In this document: piece by piece, positions 1 through 11,743 of the stretch
Layout of the letters: each line of letters begins with the position of its first letter
How positions within the stretch are numbered: position 1 is the stretch's first letter
Made by a program: the position numbers and the translations under genes
Notes under the pieces: generated by a model
What the model saw: the letters and a program-made list of their open reading frames with translations, nothing else
Databases searched by the model: none
Told to the model about the DNA's origin: nothing
Assembly (NCBI GenBank): GCA_018398765.1
Contig: JAHBMJ010001090.1
Span: 1 to 35,831 of the forward strand
Reading direction: 5' to 3'
Origin: Chromera velia
Taxonomy: Eukaryota > Sar > Chromeraceae
DNA length: 35,831 nt

Positions 1-33
<33 letters not shown>
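1..33. repeat. (GT)n microsatellite at window edge
   Basis: About 16 uninterrupted GT units run from the first base of the window, so the true array is probably longer. Open frames across it (Cys-Val repeats) are artefacts of the repeat. Confidence 0.97.
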
Positions 34-36
<3 letters not shown>

Positions 37-120
37 AAGTACGAAAGGCAGCCGACGATTCTCTCCTACCGTGTGGACTTCCAGTCAGATCCTAAGAGGA
101 ATGACCCCTTTGTTGGTTGC

Positions 121-122
121 TT

Positions 123-159
<37 letters not shown>
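121..159. repeat. (CT)n microsatellite
   Basis: A pyrimidine tract of CT units with one CCC interruption. The same motif recurs at about 31.75, 34.07 and 35.63 kb, so it is a general property of this genome. Confidence 0.95.
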
Positions 160-165
<6 letters not shown>

Positions 166-993
166 CCCTCTCCTCTTTCACCCAGTAAGCGCATTGCTCT
201 GTCGCAGTTCTTTTTGAATCCGTTTCTCTTTGCACGGTTTTTAAGAAAGCAAAGATGCTGCTGTCCCCTTCCCTTTCCCTGTTCCTTTTCTGTTCCTGTA
301 CGTGTGTTCTGAATTTGTGTCTATTCCTTTCATTCATTGATTCAATTGTTCGTTCAGTCATTCTTTCTTGCGTTTGTTCCTAGGTTTGTTCACGTGTCAA
401 TTTCCGTTCATCCACTCATTTGCTTGCATGCATACACTGTTTGCGCCCTCTCCTGTGTTCCTGCCTGTCTTCGCCTGCTCCGACTGCCACTCGACTGCAG
501 AGCCGTGCCGCTCACCAGAGAGCACGGTCAGAAAGCGTGAGGGGGTTCCGGGGTTCCCATATGCGTTCTGCCAGTGCGGCAAGCAGCGAGCAGACGGGGG
601 GACAGCAGCAGGGCGGTCAGGGCCAGGGCCAGGGCCCCGTAGCTCTTGTCTGACCACGGCTCCTCCCAACCATGAAGCAACAATTCAGTACTGTATGCCT
701 GCACCCAGCTGCAAGGTCGCGATGCATGTCATGCTTGTAAATAGATATCGCCTGAGAACATTACAATGAAAAGAGATCATATGAGGTTTTCTGTATACAG
801 GAACCGAATGAAGGAACTCATTTTTGTGAAAAAAAAAAAGAACTCATGTTGCTACTTCAGTAGGCAGCGCTTTCCCTAGTGCTTTCCCAGGTGCCTTCAT
901 TCAATAATCGATCATTCCACACTTCTAAAACTTTTATAAGCTTTATTTATTGCTGCATTGTTGCGTTAATTCTTAATTTGATCTTATAATTTA
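160..993. other. Non-coding stretch, no gene recognised
   Basis: The stretch is T/C-rich up to about 480, then GC-richer to about 660, then AT-rich. Open frames on both strands here are short, mutually overlapping, low in complexity and match no family I recognise. I see no convincing exon, tRNA or structured RNA. Confidence 0.5.
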
Positions 994-1055
994 TTATGTC
1001 CAATGAGGACGCTAACAACTTGAATGGCGCAGCTAGAAAGGTGGCTAGCGTGATA

Positions 1056-1841
1056 CTAGGTGTGGACCCTAAAGTTTTAAAGTTTTTTTTTTGCCCTCTA
1101 GACTTTATTTAAAAAAAAATATTTAAATTTTCAATTAGTTTTTAAATATGTCCTTAATTAAGCAAGTCATAACTTTACATAGTTATAACTAAACTAATTA
1201 TTTACTATTTAGCCCACATAGAAGGTAGCAGAAGCTCAGTCCATTCACGTTTAGGATAGGATAGGATAGGATAAGATTTATGTTCCGGGTGCCAAGTGGG
1301 TGGAAAACTTTAAATTGGCAAATATCAAAGATGTTGCGCCATCTTGGCCTAAACGTTGACATGCATACATCAAAAAGAGACCTAGGGGGGATAGCGGTTG
1401 CAACTTGCAAGCAGCCGCCACCGTCTTTTAGGAGAAGTAATTGTGGTAAAAAAAGGAGTGAATTTTCTACTAGATTTTCTAGAGAAGGACCCTGGAGGAC
1501 CAAAATTGCCGGTCGTTTGAATTTATATCAATTTTTGAAAGTTCTTTCTGGGAACTTGAATTTTTATGAGAATTATAATTAATATAGTAATGCATTACAT
1601 ACATCGTTTTTAAAGTTGTGAAACTTTTGCATAATTAATATATCCACTAGTATATAAAGCACCAACTTTGCCTGCAACGATATAAATGAAATCAACTTCT
1701 CTAGCAACGTCTTTTAGATTAACTTTTGCATGTCTGGTTGCATGTTTACTTTTAAAGTTTTAAAGTTAAAGTTTAAAGTTTTACAGGCAAACTATATTAT
1801 AAAAAAAACTTTAGTGCTAGAGCTTTAGTGCCCACCCCTAG
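1056..1841. mobile_element. hAT-like non-autonomous DNA transposon (MITE-type), 786 bp
   Basis: The element starts CTAGGTGTGGACCCTAAAG. The reverse complement of its right end reads CTAGGGGTGGGCACTAAAG, giving terminal inverted repeats that match at 16 of 19 positions. It is flanked by a perfect 8-bp direct repeat GCGTGATA (1048-1055 and 1842-1849). The second copy of the surrounding repeat has an uninterrupted GCGTGACA at 3361-3368, i.e. a paralogous empty site. An 8-bp duplication with CTAGGGGTGGGCA-like ends is characteristic of the hAT superfamily. The interior is AT-rich with no transposase, so it would depend on an enzyme encoded elsewhere. Confidence 0.85.
1252..1275. repeat. Short AGGAT pentanucleotide repeat
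   Basis: About four units of AGGAT lie inside the hAT-like element, in its AT-rich interior. It is a small expansion of the kind often seen inside non-autonomous elements; no function is implied. Confidence 0.8.
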
Positions 1842-2072
1842 GCGTGATATAAGAACATGAAGCTGCATAGGCCATACGCAGAGTCCAAGGACTGTCAGAT
1901 GGAACAAAAGGACGAAAGCCAGAAGCATGATGTCATTCTGATTGATCGAACTCTCATTGGGACCAATGATTGGGTGAGCATTGGTGGGATGAAATAATTG
2001 CGGTCGGACGGGCGAGTCGATCGCACGGCCCCGGAAAGCTCCAGGCCCGGCAAGGCGTGGTGAGGCGGGAAT

Positions 2073-3312
2073 GCAGCCTGTGCGTCGGCCCTGGAAGGCG
2101 GAACACAACACAGCTTCCCTTTTCTTTTCGTTTCTTTTCTTTTCAGTGATCTCGAGGAGCTGAGGGGTCTGAATGAGAGAGATGGACATGCAGAAAGCGA
2201 GATTGGTCAGAGGTAGGGAAACTCATAAGCCCATGACAGGATTGTAGCCCTGTCAACAGAGCCTCCGGATATGGGAGGTCACGGACTCCGAGGGAACCCA
2301 TACATGCATGCCTATCTCACTTGTCACACGTATATGGAGGTCCGCGTGACAAGGGTGACCGCTCATAAAAAGAGAAGAGTGAAAATAAAAAAGACAGAGG
2401 CTTCAGACATGCCATTGGCTGTGAGAGATCATGTCTGCATCGACTGTATGCAGAGTGAGGGAATGGATAAGCAATGGCAGTGAAGGTCGAAAAGTGGGAG
2501 AGGTGAGGAGACTAATGGATGATCGTCAAACGATCGGTGATTGCAATGCGAAACCACCAAAAGAAAAAAAAAGGCAAGGCAACAAGCAGACGCTACGTAC
2601 TCTCTTTGTCTCCCTCTGCCCTTGTTAGTATAGACGCCTGGATGAGTCAGTTCAAAATGAGAAGAGACGGCCAAGAGACAGACGCAGACATGCAGACTGT
2701 CGATCTCCTTGAGAAAGGCAGATAAAGACATGACGAGTGGAAAGACCAAGAGGGCGGCCGCCGGACAAAGTCCTGGTGCCAGATGACTACGGAGGAAGAA
2801 AACCGCCCCCGTTGCATGTAGGCGCCTTGCACTGTGAGGTCTAGCTGTGAGGTCAAGGAGGTCGAGTAGCAAGATGGAAAATGGGTGGAAAGAATTCCAC
2901 CAAAGCAACAAGCGAGCCATCTCGGTTTCCAAAAAAACAGTTCCATGAAGTCACGAAGATGATGATGGGTAAGAGGTTGATGACAACGTTGACGAGGTGA
3001 AAGGAGAGGACAAGACCAGGGCACGGGGCGGAAGCAGCGAACTTGATGAGAAGTAAGCGTAAAGTGGAGGATATCCACTTGGAAGCGTCCAAAGGAAGAG
3101 AGAACCGACAGTTTGAAAAGAGAAAATCAGGCCACGGAGGGCACAAGCGGAGAGAGGTTAATTACCACGGGAGCCAAGGAGTCTAGAAGATACTCAGAGA
3201 AAAGATGGCAGTGCACCAGGCTACCCAGGACAAGTAAATCGAGGAAAGATGTCTTACGAAATGAGGAGACGGAAGAAGGAAGGTCCTGGATCGTTTTGGC
3301 GGTACTACCATG
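2073..3312. other. Purine-rich non-coding spacer
   Basis: The plus strand is strongly purine-rich (AGA/GGA/AAG), so long frames open mostly by composition, including hydrophobic-looking minus-strand frames at 2429-3146. None shows a recognisable domain and no splice pattern like that of the neighbouring genes joins them. I see nothing I can call a gene. Confidence 0.5.
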
Positions 3313-3607
3313 TTATGTCCAATGAGGACGCCAACAATGGCGCAGCTAGAAAGGTGGCTAGCGTGACATAAGAACATGAAGCTGCATAGGCCATACGCAG
3401 AGTCCAAGGACTGTCAGATGGAACAAAAGGACGAAAGCTAGAAGCATGATGTCATTCTGATTGATCAATGATCAAACTCTCATTGGGACCGATGATTGGG
3501 TGAGTATTGGTGGGATGGAATAATTGCGGTCGGACGGGCGAGTCGATCGCACGGCCCCGGAAAGCTAGAGCTCCAGGCCCGGCAAGGCGCGCGGTGAGGC
3601 GGGAACG
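3313..3607. repeat. Dispersed repeat family A, copy 2 (uninterrupted)
   Basis: About 295 bp matching copy 1 (994-1055 plus 1842-2072). It carries GCGTGACA followed by TAAGAACATG where copy 1 has the hAT-like insertion, so it is the empty-site reference. The GC-rich right half (GGTCGGACGGGCGAGTCGATC) contrasts with its AT-rich flanks. Its class is unknown: no terminal inverted repeats or coding capacity were seen. Confidence 0.9.
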
Positions 3608-3689
3608 CATGCGCCTTAATTGCATGACAGACGCAGCACGTCCGCTGACGCGCGAAACACGCACGCCGCCGCGGTCAAATTAACACAAT

Positions 3690-3870
3690 ATATTTTTTTC
3701 TCTCACTAAACCCGATTTAAAAACAGGAAATCGTACTGTTTCATCGCTTAAAACTCTTTGTTTTAAGCTTTTAAGTATTGTTTACTACCTAAAAAAGCTT
3801 GAGAGATATAGAGAAATATGGTTTTTTTGGAGACCGTTTTACTGTTGGAGACCGTTTGGGATAGATTTGT
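3690..3870. repeat. Dispersed repeat family B, copy 1
   Basis: The core AAAACTCTTTGTTTT, then TTGTTTACTACC, then GGTTTTTTTGGAGACCGTTTT and a second GGAGACCGTTT, recurs with the same order and spacing at about 25.59-25.77 kb. The two copies are clearly diverged. The doubled GAGACCGTTT motif is the best landmark. No ends or target duplications could be fixed. Confidence 0.75.
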
Positions 3871-3976
3871 CTTTACGCTTCTTTGCGTATCACACACCGA
3901 CCAGCCTGACTCGATCGCCCACTGCCAGGAAGATATATGCCCCCCGGCCATTTGCTAACATGTCAAGAAACGACCT

Positions 3977-4004
3977 GGGGGCAGCCCCTGGCTGGGGTGC
4001 CCCC
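3977..4004. other. GC-rich inverted repeat (hairpin)
   Basis: GGGGGCAGCCCC and GGGGTGCCCCC are separated by a 5-base TGGCT loop. They pair along 11 bases with one bulge and sit in otherwise AT-rich DNA. It has no U-tract, and no CTRR end as a Helitron terminus would have. Function unknown. Confidence 0.6.
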
Positions 4005-4280
4005 TGGCCTCCGGCGCTACTTTAGATAGCATAACTTAAAATAACTTAAGTGTTTCCGAGTTAAAACTTAATATCACTTTCGGGGCCATTCACATGCAGT
4101 ACATCAGATGTTTTTTCTTTTTTTTTTAACTTGGAAAGCATATAGCTGAGGGACACTTACAAAAAGTTGAGGTGGAAGCGGGAAGAAGCGCGTGGATGTA
4201 TCGATATGTGAATCTCTAATTGAAAAACTGCATAATAACCTAAGTAGTGGCTCACCGGCTTTAACCAGCTTTAACCGCCT

Positions 4281-4305
4281 CAATTCAATTCAATTCAATT
4301 CAATA
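4281..4305. repeat. (CAATT)n pentanucleotide repeat
   Basis: Five tandem CAATT units, ending in CAATA. Confidence 0.9.
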
Positions 4306-5346
4306 AACCGAATTAATACATTTAATATCACTATGATCGGGGAGGATCAAGGGATGGCTATCAAACACGAGGCGGTAAATGTTCAATAATTTTAGTACCA
4401 AATTTATATTAGTCTAGTATAGTCTAAATATTAGAGGCAGTTATATTTAGTCACTAAATCTCTGAGTCTCTAAGTCGGGTCTAGAGTCAAGCACGTGGTG
4501 TTGTCTAGTGTTGTCTAGCATTTAAAATAGTTTAACAAGTAGACACAAGTATAATAGAATTGAATTGATGTAAATTGTTGCACTAATTTCTAAACTAATT
4601 TTGAGTAATTGGCACAGGACTGATACGTAAATGAGGGAGTATGGTGTCGCGCATCACATTGAAGACAGTCGCCAGCTCTGATGACAACACAATATCATAT
4701 ACCAATCTCTTTGCCTATCTTTGCCGCTTCTTAAGCAAAAGCCATCGCGGCCTATATGCTCAAGGATGCACACTTCCGACACCCTCCCATTGCCTTCTTA
4801 TTCTTGCATGTGCCCCCATACACCTCCGCATGACATTCAGATTGAAGGATAAAGGAAGCCAGTCTCATCGAATTACTGTAAATCAAAGGTCAAATACTCA
4901 CATGCATACACGGAGAGAAAGCGCCAGCCGCTAGCTCCAGGGAGCTCCGTTGCCTCTCTCTTTTCTCCCTTCATTCTCTTCTTTCTCTGCACTCATTTTC
5001 TTCTTTCTCTGCACTCACCTTCTCTTTTCTATATTCAGAAAGAGAGAAAGTCTGGACCTCCAAGACCCTCCCTCACTTCATTTCATTCACACCCAAGAGA
5101 GACGACCAATGCTCACAGTCGAAGAAAAAAGAGAAAAGAAGAGAAGGGAGGAGAATGGTTATCAAAGCAATCGCCAAGGAACGGAACGGAACGGAAGGGA
5201 AAAGAACGGACAAGAAAAGGGAAACTGAGATGCATCTGTTCCCTCCCTCCACCCCAATTAATCCCTCTTGTTGCATGCATAATGAATTGAGGAAGGCTCG
5301 ATCAATCTGATCCATCCATCCACATACCATTCCTTTCTGCATTCAA
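4306..5346. other. Non-coding, includes 3' flank of the VIT/vWA gene
   Basis: AT-rich to about 4.65 kb, then mixed with CT-rich and GGAAC repeats (5173-5215). The part next to 5347 is presumably the 3' UTR and terminator region of the minus-strand VIT/vWA gene, but no polyadenylation signal stands out clearly. Short frames in both directions show no known domain. Confidence 0.45.
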
Positions 5347-8300
5347 TCAAGCAGAAAGCACATTGCCCAATCCCCCCTCTGCCCTCCCCTTTGCAAGAAG
5401 TGCCCGTGCCGCCTCCACCCCTCTTCTCTGCAACGCCAGCCAGCTGACAGCCTTGCCAACGAACAACTCCCACACCGCCTTCTGAGCCTTGAACTTATTC
5501 TCCAACACCAGCACAGCTACCACGGTTGCAACCTCTGCCCCCGACACCCCCAGGTTCCTCTGCACAGTCTCCAGAGTCTCCTTGGAGACGCAGAGGAGTC
5601 GAAGGAGCTGCACACAAGAAAAGAGAAGAGCAGGATGACGGGTGTTTTTCATGCAAGGTCGACACAGTATCGACTATTGACAGGAGAGGACAAATGAGAG
5701 ACAGAGGAAACGACCCCATGCGGCAGTTCCAATTCCTGGTTGGGGACACGTCTCCAGTGGCAATTTGCAATCTAATGATCAGACGCAAAATGATTATGTG
5801 TGAAAAGAATCACCTAGGGAGACCTGCTAAGAGAGGGAGAGACCTGAGGATTGGCGCATCAAAATCATACAAATCAACACAGCAGAAACCACAGAGAAAC
5901 CGAAGCTATCGCCAAAACACGCGTGTATGCATGCACACATCCGAAAGACCAAGAAATGCAAAAGGTGAAGTCCCAAGTCCAAATACAAGTGACTGCTCAC
6001 TGACCTGATCAGAAATGTCGAAGTGACCGTCGAAGCTCTGAAGTGCTGCAATGGCGTTTACCCCGTCTCCCCCTCTCTCTGTTCTTCTGCTCATAGTCGC
6101 TCTCTCCCTCCCCCCTTCCTTCTCTCCGGCCTTATCCTTCTTCATCAGAGAACGAATGTGATTTGAGGGAATCGCACGCTGAGCTGCAAAATTCTGAAGG
6201 CCGAGAGACTCTCTCTGTGCGCTCATCGCGGAGCATAGAGCCAAGTTCGAAGTCGCTGCCTCTGCAGCAACCCCGGCGTCACCCCACACCTCATCATCAG
6301 AATCTTCCTCCTCTTCTTCACCCTCCACATCCACACCCATGCAGTCGTTCATCGGATCATCCCGCCTCTTCTCCTCCTCCCTCTTCGCATTCTTGCGTTT
6401 CCCCCTTCCTCTGCCCTCCAGATCCGGCACGGCACACGAGGAGGCAGACGCAGGAGCGGCGCCTGCCGAGCACTCATCCAGATCCATCTCCGCAGCATCC
6501 CCTCTCCTCATAAAGGACGAAGCACTCAACCTCATGGCCATTCCCCAAGTCCTGTCCATGTCAACAGAGGGACGATACACGCGTCCGGATGGCCGCCCTT
6601 TCCTAGTCCTCATCATGGGTGCTCCCGGGCTCGCCAGAGATTGGAGAGCCATACCGCGTTTGACAGCGCCGGCCTGCATTCGGGAGACAGAAAAAGGGAA
6701 TAAAGATGATGCAAACAGTAAAAATATGAAAAATCTCCGACAAAGGGAAAGGCGACAAGGAGAGACGAGTTTTCTACAGAGAATGACCAAAGACAGAAAG
6801 AATCGAACCTACCTCAAATACCCCATTTTGAAACACAGAAGAAGGGGGAGACTGAGTGGCCCGTAGATGGAAGTGAAAAGGAAAAAAGAAGAAAAAGGAA
6901 AGAAACAAAGAAAAACAAGAACATGACTGACTTGCGGGACGACTCTCTGAGGCGGTTTGTGTTCCTTTCCAATGAAGACAGGCAGTTCTGTCTCCATCCC
7001 CCCCTCCCCCCCTCGCCTCTCCACCGCAATGAGGGACGTCCACTTCGATGCCAAGCCGAAATGAGTACCCAGCATCACCCCTTCCTCCTTCACCCTCGAA
7101 GGCAAGTCCACATACTGGGAACCTCCAGCACTAGGATGAAGAAACGATGTGCCCTCTTCCAAGTCTCGGAGCATCGCTCTCGCACCCAGCTTGTGGAGTG
7201 CTCCCGCGAACGCCCCCTGGTCGTCTGAAGAGGTGGCGAAGGAGACGGGCTGGGGGGTGAGGGAGAGCTTGATGGGGCCCTCGGGGGCTGTTGCCTTCAA
7301 GGTGACCGACTTGAGAGTCTTCCCTTTCGGCACAAAACCAAAGACGGAGAAATGAGAACCTGGGTGGATGGGGGGACATTGGTAAGGGGCCTGGTGCACA
7401 CTCTCAGCTGGTTGCAGAGACACAGCAGCAGCTGCCCCCTCCTTTCTTCTGTTGGCTTCATTCTGGGTGTTCTTCTGAGAGGGATTGAAGAACGACATCA
7501 CCCCTGACAACAGTCCATGCTTCGGCTCGTCACCCCCGGCAGGTTTCGGATCTTCCATCACAGTATCCCCCCCAACAGCAGTAGACTCCTCCCCCCCCTC
7601 CTGAACTTGCATGGGTTCAACAGGGTTGTCCTCTAGGGCCCACTCAACGGAGAGGTCAGAGAGAGACGGCTGGAGAGAGCGCTTCAGAAGGCCAACAACC
7701 TGCTGTCTCACATCCTCTCCGTCTTGAACGAATCGGGAATCACCCCTGCCGGCACGCGCAAGACCAGCAACCAACTCTGTTGATACCCCACTTCCAATAC
7801 CCAGAGTGAAAACCCGGGCCTTGTTCTTGTACCTCAGGGCGAGATCCAGCATGTCATTTGTGTTGGTGACCTGCCCGTCTGTCAGGACAAAGACTTGCCT
7901 CGCAAAGCCGTCTCTGCTCTTTCTGTCAAGGGCAAATCGCAGAGCCCCCCCGAGCTCTGTGCCTCCAAAATTGGCACCGATGGAACTGATGAAGCTCCTT
8001 GCCTCTGCCAAGGTCTGCTCGTTGTAGGCAACAGAATCCCTCTTCCATGCCCTGCAGAGATAGAGGAGAGGAAGAAGAGACACGGAGGGAGAGAGTAGAG
8101 AATGCAAATGACAAAAGAACACAAACAAGCAAACTGTTTTCTTCGGCTGAGTTCGGAGTTCGTAGATTCCCTCGCAACTTCATTCAACATGATGGAAGCA
8201 GAGGAGCCTCTCACCAATGTCCCACACGCCCTCTCTCATCATGTTCTGGCTGAGCTTCCTCCATCCCTCCTTCACTACCCTTTTCTTTACCCCCCGACTT

Positions 8301-9988
8301 TACCACACGCATGCAGGACAGAAAGAAGAGAGGGAGAGAGAGAGAGACATACAGGCAGTACAGACCACATACACAAAAAGACTGACTCATGCCGGGTCCC
8401 AAAGGAGACGAAATTGAACACGGAGTTCAACGGAAGAGACTGCACGAAGATCTCCAGGGCTGCCTTTGTCTGCTCGATACGCCGCCCTCCCATGGAGCCG
8501 GATCTGCACATACGGCCGGGCACGCATGCATACGCGCGTGCATACATGTACACCCAAACTCATGCTTACAGAACTGCACATCGACAGAAGAGAGGAGACA
8601 CGCAGCAACTACACCCGGAGAAGACATCTCGGCAGAATTGCTGTCCGAAGCACGGAGCAACACAGGCAGCATGGCCACACACCACCGCATTCTCATGACA
8701 GCTCGGGGTTGCGAAATAGAAAAAAAAAACAATTCCAAGAAACAAAACCTTAGACAGGTCTTTCCCCACTCCCTCCCTCCCTCCCTCACTGACCGATCGA
8801 TGAGAAAGACCAACTCGCATGGGAGCTCTGTGAGGTCAAATTGGGGCACCATGGTCACCATGGCAACAGAGCCGTACGGACTGGGGGTCCCTTCCGATCC
8901 CTTTCCAGCCTCCCCCTCTGCCTGCTCGACTAGACACCGGGGCTGGTGGAACTCTTGGCACTCGACCTTCACCACAACGTCACGATCCAGGCCCACACTG
9001 CGACCAGAGCCCATTCCGAGCCCAAGACGCACATGGCCCTTTCGAGAGTCCGACAAGATTCCCGTCATGGCGTCTCCGTGGCTTGTGCAGAGAAGTCTGG
9101 TGATGGTGGAGGGCATCTCGAGAGAGGCTGAGAAGGTCAGACGCGCATCGTTCGAAAAACCGAAGCCTGAGGGGGGGCTGTAGGTGAGTGCCTCGGGAGA
9201 TGGGAAGAAGGCCTCCTCTGCGGTGTCCACGGGGCAGTAGCGGGGTGCGATGTGCATCGGGAAGAGGAGACGAGCAGACTTCTCGTCGATCTTCAACTCG
9301 TGCACGAAGGTGATCGTCACCTTCACCATCGTCTTCGGTGGGATGTTTCCGACCTGCAGTAAAACAGAGGGTGCATACAGAGAGAACAGACAATCAAGGC
9401 TATGTCACTCAAGAATGAGCAGATGGGAAAGGGTTGAACCGTACTCAAAGGGCGGAAGCGTCTCACATCGAACAAGCGAGCCAGGCAGACTGACCGAGCA
9501 CTGGAAGATGTCAGGTCCTGATTGCTCCAAGAGGTAAGCCCCGTCACCCCTGCTAAGAGCGTCTGAGTATTCCCTCTTAGCCTGGACCTTCTCTTTGGCC
9601 TTGGCCTCCACTACGCGCCCGTTGATCTCGGCTCGGAAGCCTGTGACAGCGCTGCTCTCCAAGAGAGTGAAGCAGTACTTGGCTTCGATCTCTTGGTTCT
9701 CGATGTTGTAGTAAGTCTGCGTCAACTGAGTTACTGCAGCCATGTCAGCAACCCTGGTCTCTACGTGGACCCCCTGCAGGCAGTACAGCGACAAAGAAGG
9801 GAAATGTATGTCACGTAGGTGGAAAATCATTTCTACAAGGGGGTTCGTGGAGACAGCGGACAGACCTGAAGGGGGACCGGTTTCCCATGACGGCACACAT
9901 GGGGCCTTGATCGGTCATCGCCAATGTAGATGTTGATTGTTTCACCGTGGGGGACCACGATGAACAGTCCGGAAAGAGGGGGAGTCAT
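5347..9988 (-). CDS. VIT and von Willebrand factor A domain protein, 7 exons
   Basis: I see seven exons on the minus strand: 9988-9866, 9773-9495, 9353-8794, 8503-8387, 8051-6932, 6673-6005, 5607-5347 (TGA stop). All junctions keep phase and give about 1042 residues. The start ATG opens MTPPLSGLFIVV. Exon 2 begins the VIT domain (GVHVETRVADMAAVTQ, then TQTYYN), which continues into exon 3. The vWA domain begins FLIDRSGSM, whose MIDAS D-x-S-x-S falls at residues 320-324, followed by FGGTELGGAL and VLTDGQ, the other metal-site loops. An acidic run, a basic RGRGKRKNAKR-type stretch and a helical C-terminal tail (VATVVAVLVLENKF) follow, as in VWA5A/PARP4-tail/ITIH-like proteins. No signal peptide is visible, so a cytosolic adhesion or scaffold role is inferred. 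No exon contains an internal stop. The precise paralog is not determinable. Confidence 0.88.
6813..6851 (-). other. Possible 39-nt in-frame microexon of the VIT/vWA gene
   Basis: Inside the intron 6674-6931, a 39-base stretch encoding SPPSSVFQNGVFE is preceded by CTCAG and followed by GTAGGT. Both edges are phase 0, so it could be skipped or included without frame change. Against it, neither border matches the GTCAGT/TGCAG signals used by the gene's other introns. It is a weak candidate only. Confidence 0.25.
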
Positions 9989-11743
9989 TTTGTTTCAACG
10001 AAGCAAGCAACAGTGCAACAGGATAAGAACGCCCGTAAGCGAAAGTTATTTCTCAGAGGTGGTTTGTCAGTTCGACCGAAAACGTATGAGTGAATCTCCT
10101 GAATACAGAAGAGTCCCAACAGGAAATTGAATCAGTCAACAATGCGAAGTTCTGAGAATGAGTATAGTCGAGGGTCGCATTACTCAGGCACATTCAGGCA
10201 CTCAAGGAGTCGACATATGTGATTTTTCTTCAGGGCATCCGCAAAATTTGTGTCCCTGTGTAAATGGCTAATTGGTCTGAGCCGCGGCCACTTCGATCGA
10301 CCGAATTTTTGTTGAACCGCAGAGCGCGAGTTCTCTAAAAAGGGCAATCAAGTCTTTCATATTTGTAGTGTGCCCCCCGAGTGTGCTTTCCGGGGCCTGG
10401 CCATGCATGGGCTGCGATGGAGTGCAGGCCGGGCTGGAAAAAGCCTGGACAAACTTTTGTATAAGAGCCCCTCATGCAATTTCAAGAGCGCCGGGCCGTT
10501 TCGCCTCAGGGGGCAGCTCAGCTTTGCTGCATGGGCTCAGCGCTAGCCGAGAACGCACGTACTCGATCGCATCGCCTCGGAGGGCAGCTTAGCTTTGCTA
10601 GGCTCAGCCGAGAGGCCCTGAGAACGCACGCAGTCGCATATCGCGCTCTTCAAATTTTGGGCGGGGAAATCAATGTAACGCTTAAATATGTAGCAGAAAT
10701 CAGATTTCAACGTGCGTGTGTCACTGCACGTACGTCATTTCCACTATAATTAATCGGGTATTCTTGTATGCATCGATCGATCGACAGCATTATATTTTGG
10801 TGTTCACTCACACAAAAAAATGGGTAATCAACGCACTCCCAAGTGCTCATTACGCTGCTCGTACACTACAGTTACGCTTATTTACGCGACAGAAGTACGA
10901 AAATACTGAAGATTGGTGGGTCTAATTACAGTTAAAAAGGAGCACCTGTCCGAAGTTCGGCCCTTGCAGTGCCGATCTTGGAATATCTCACCGCCGCGCG
11001 CAGTAAAGTCAGACCCGGTCAGGAAGTGCGTGACCGTGCGCGAATGCGAGTGACTGGGAGCAAAATGCAAAACGTGCAATTGAGCTCAAAAAGTAATTTT
11101 TCATATGCATGCAGAAAAATAAATGAAAGAGACTTGGATCGGAAAGAAACAATCAGAAGTACTAGGAGTGGGAATGGTGGACTGTCAGACTTACCTTCTT
11201 GTAGGTACCAGACTGAAGTACTGACTGACTGAACTTATTGTCTAACCTAGCAACAATATATTGCATTAGACCATACAGGACAGAAGGCTAGACGGAAGGG
11301 AGCCAGTAGACCAAACAAGACTGGACGGAACACAAACTTCAATCTGGTGCTTAGGCGGTGGGCACGAACCGTCAAGCTTGCAGGCTGTTCTTACTCCAGG
11401 GGAGGAGATCGGACAGACTGGCGGCAGGAAACTCAAGGAAGAGGAAGGAGAAGGGGAAGAAAGGATCAGAGGGGACGTTGGTGTTGTGGAGACGAGACGA
11501 TATTCCGTTCATACAGGAGGAGATCAAGACAGACTCTGCCATTAGTAAGTCAATTGACCGATACTAACACTCTTTGAAACTGCTTCTCTTCTGTATTTTT
11601 TGCTTGCATCCTTCATTGCCTGGCCCCTAGAAAGACTTACTCACTCAACAGAAAGGCCTGCTCAGACTGACAGACACTAGTTAGCCGTTGTATGCACTAA
11701 ATTTTTCTTCCCTCATAAACCCATTCCTGCAGATTTAAGATGG
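9989..11743. other. Non-coding spacer, 5' flank of the VIT/vWA gene and of the retroelement
   Basis: The first part must contain the promoter of the minus-strand VIT/vWA gene, but no clear TATA box or initiator is visible. 10.36-10.65 kb is GC-rich with a tandem duplication (separate entry). From 11.1 kb to 11.74 kb the DNA could be a leader of the gag-like relic (the last bases before the ORF are CTGCAG), but no long terminal repeat was found. Frames at 11347-11577 are compositional. Confidence 0.4.
10502..10637. repeat. Tandem duplication, two ~70-bp units
   Basis: Unit 1 (10502-10572) and unit 2 (10573-10637) both run CGCCTC-GG-GGGCAGCT-AGCTTTGCT, then GGCTCAGC, then GAGAACGCACG and TCGCAT. 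They differ by a few substitutions and small indels. No ORF or RNA family is recognised. Confidence 0.8.

Larger units (their letters stand above)
994..2072. repeat. Dispersed repeat family A, copy 1 (split by insertion)
   Basis: Positions 994-1055 and 1842-2072 match the continuous copy at 3313-3607 closely. The match starts with TTATGTCCAATGAGGACG and continues through AACATGAAGCTGCATAGGCC to GGTGAGGCGGGAA. The copy is split by the 786-bp element at 1056-1841. Base differences and small indels between the two copies show they are not recent duplicates. The minus-strand frames through both copies resemble each other only because the DNA is repeated; no protein family is recognised. Confidence 0.9.

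Noticed and set aside
1797-3664. Similar minus-strand frames at 1797-2189 and 3452-3664 as a gene family
   Set aside because: Similarity comes from the dispersed DNA repeat; no domain, inconsistent starts and ends.
5906-6790. Minus frame 6790-5906 as a free-standing protein
   Set aside because: Only 6673-6005 is exon; both edges have TGCAG and GTCAGT signals and join in phase to the VIT/vWA gene.
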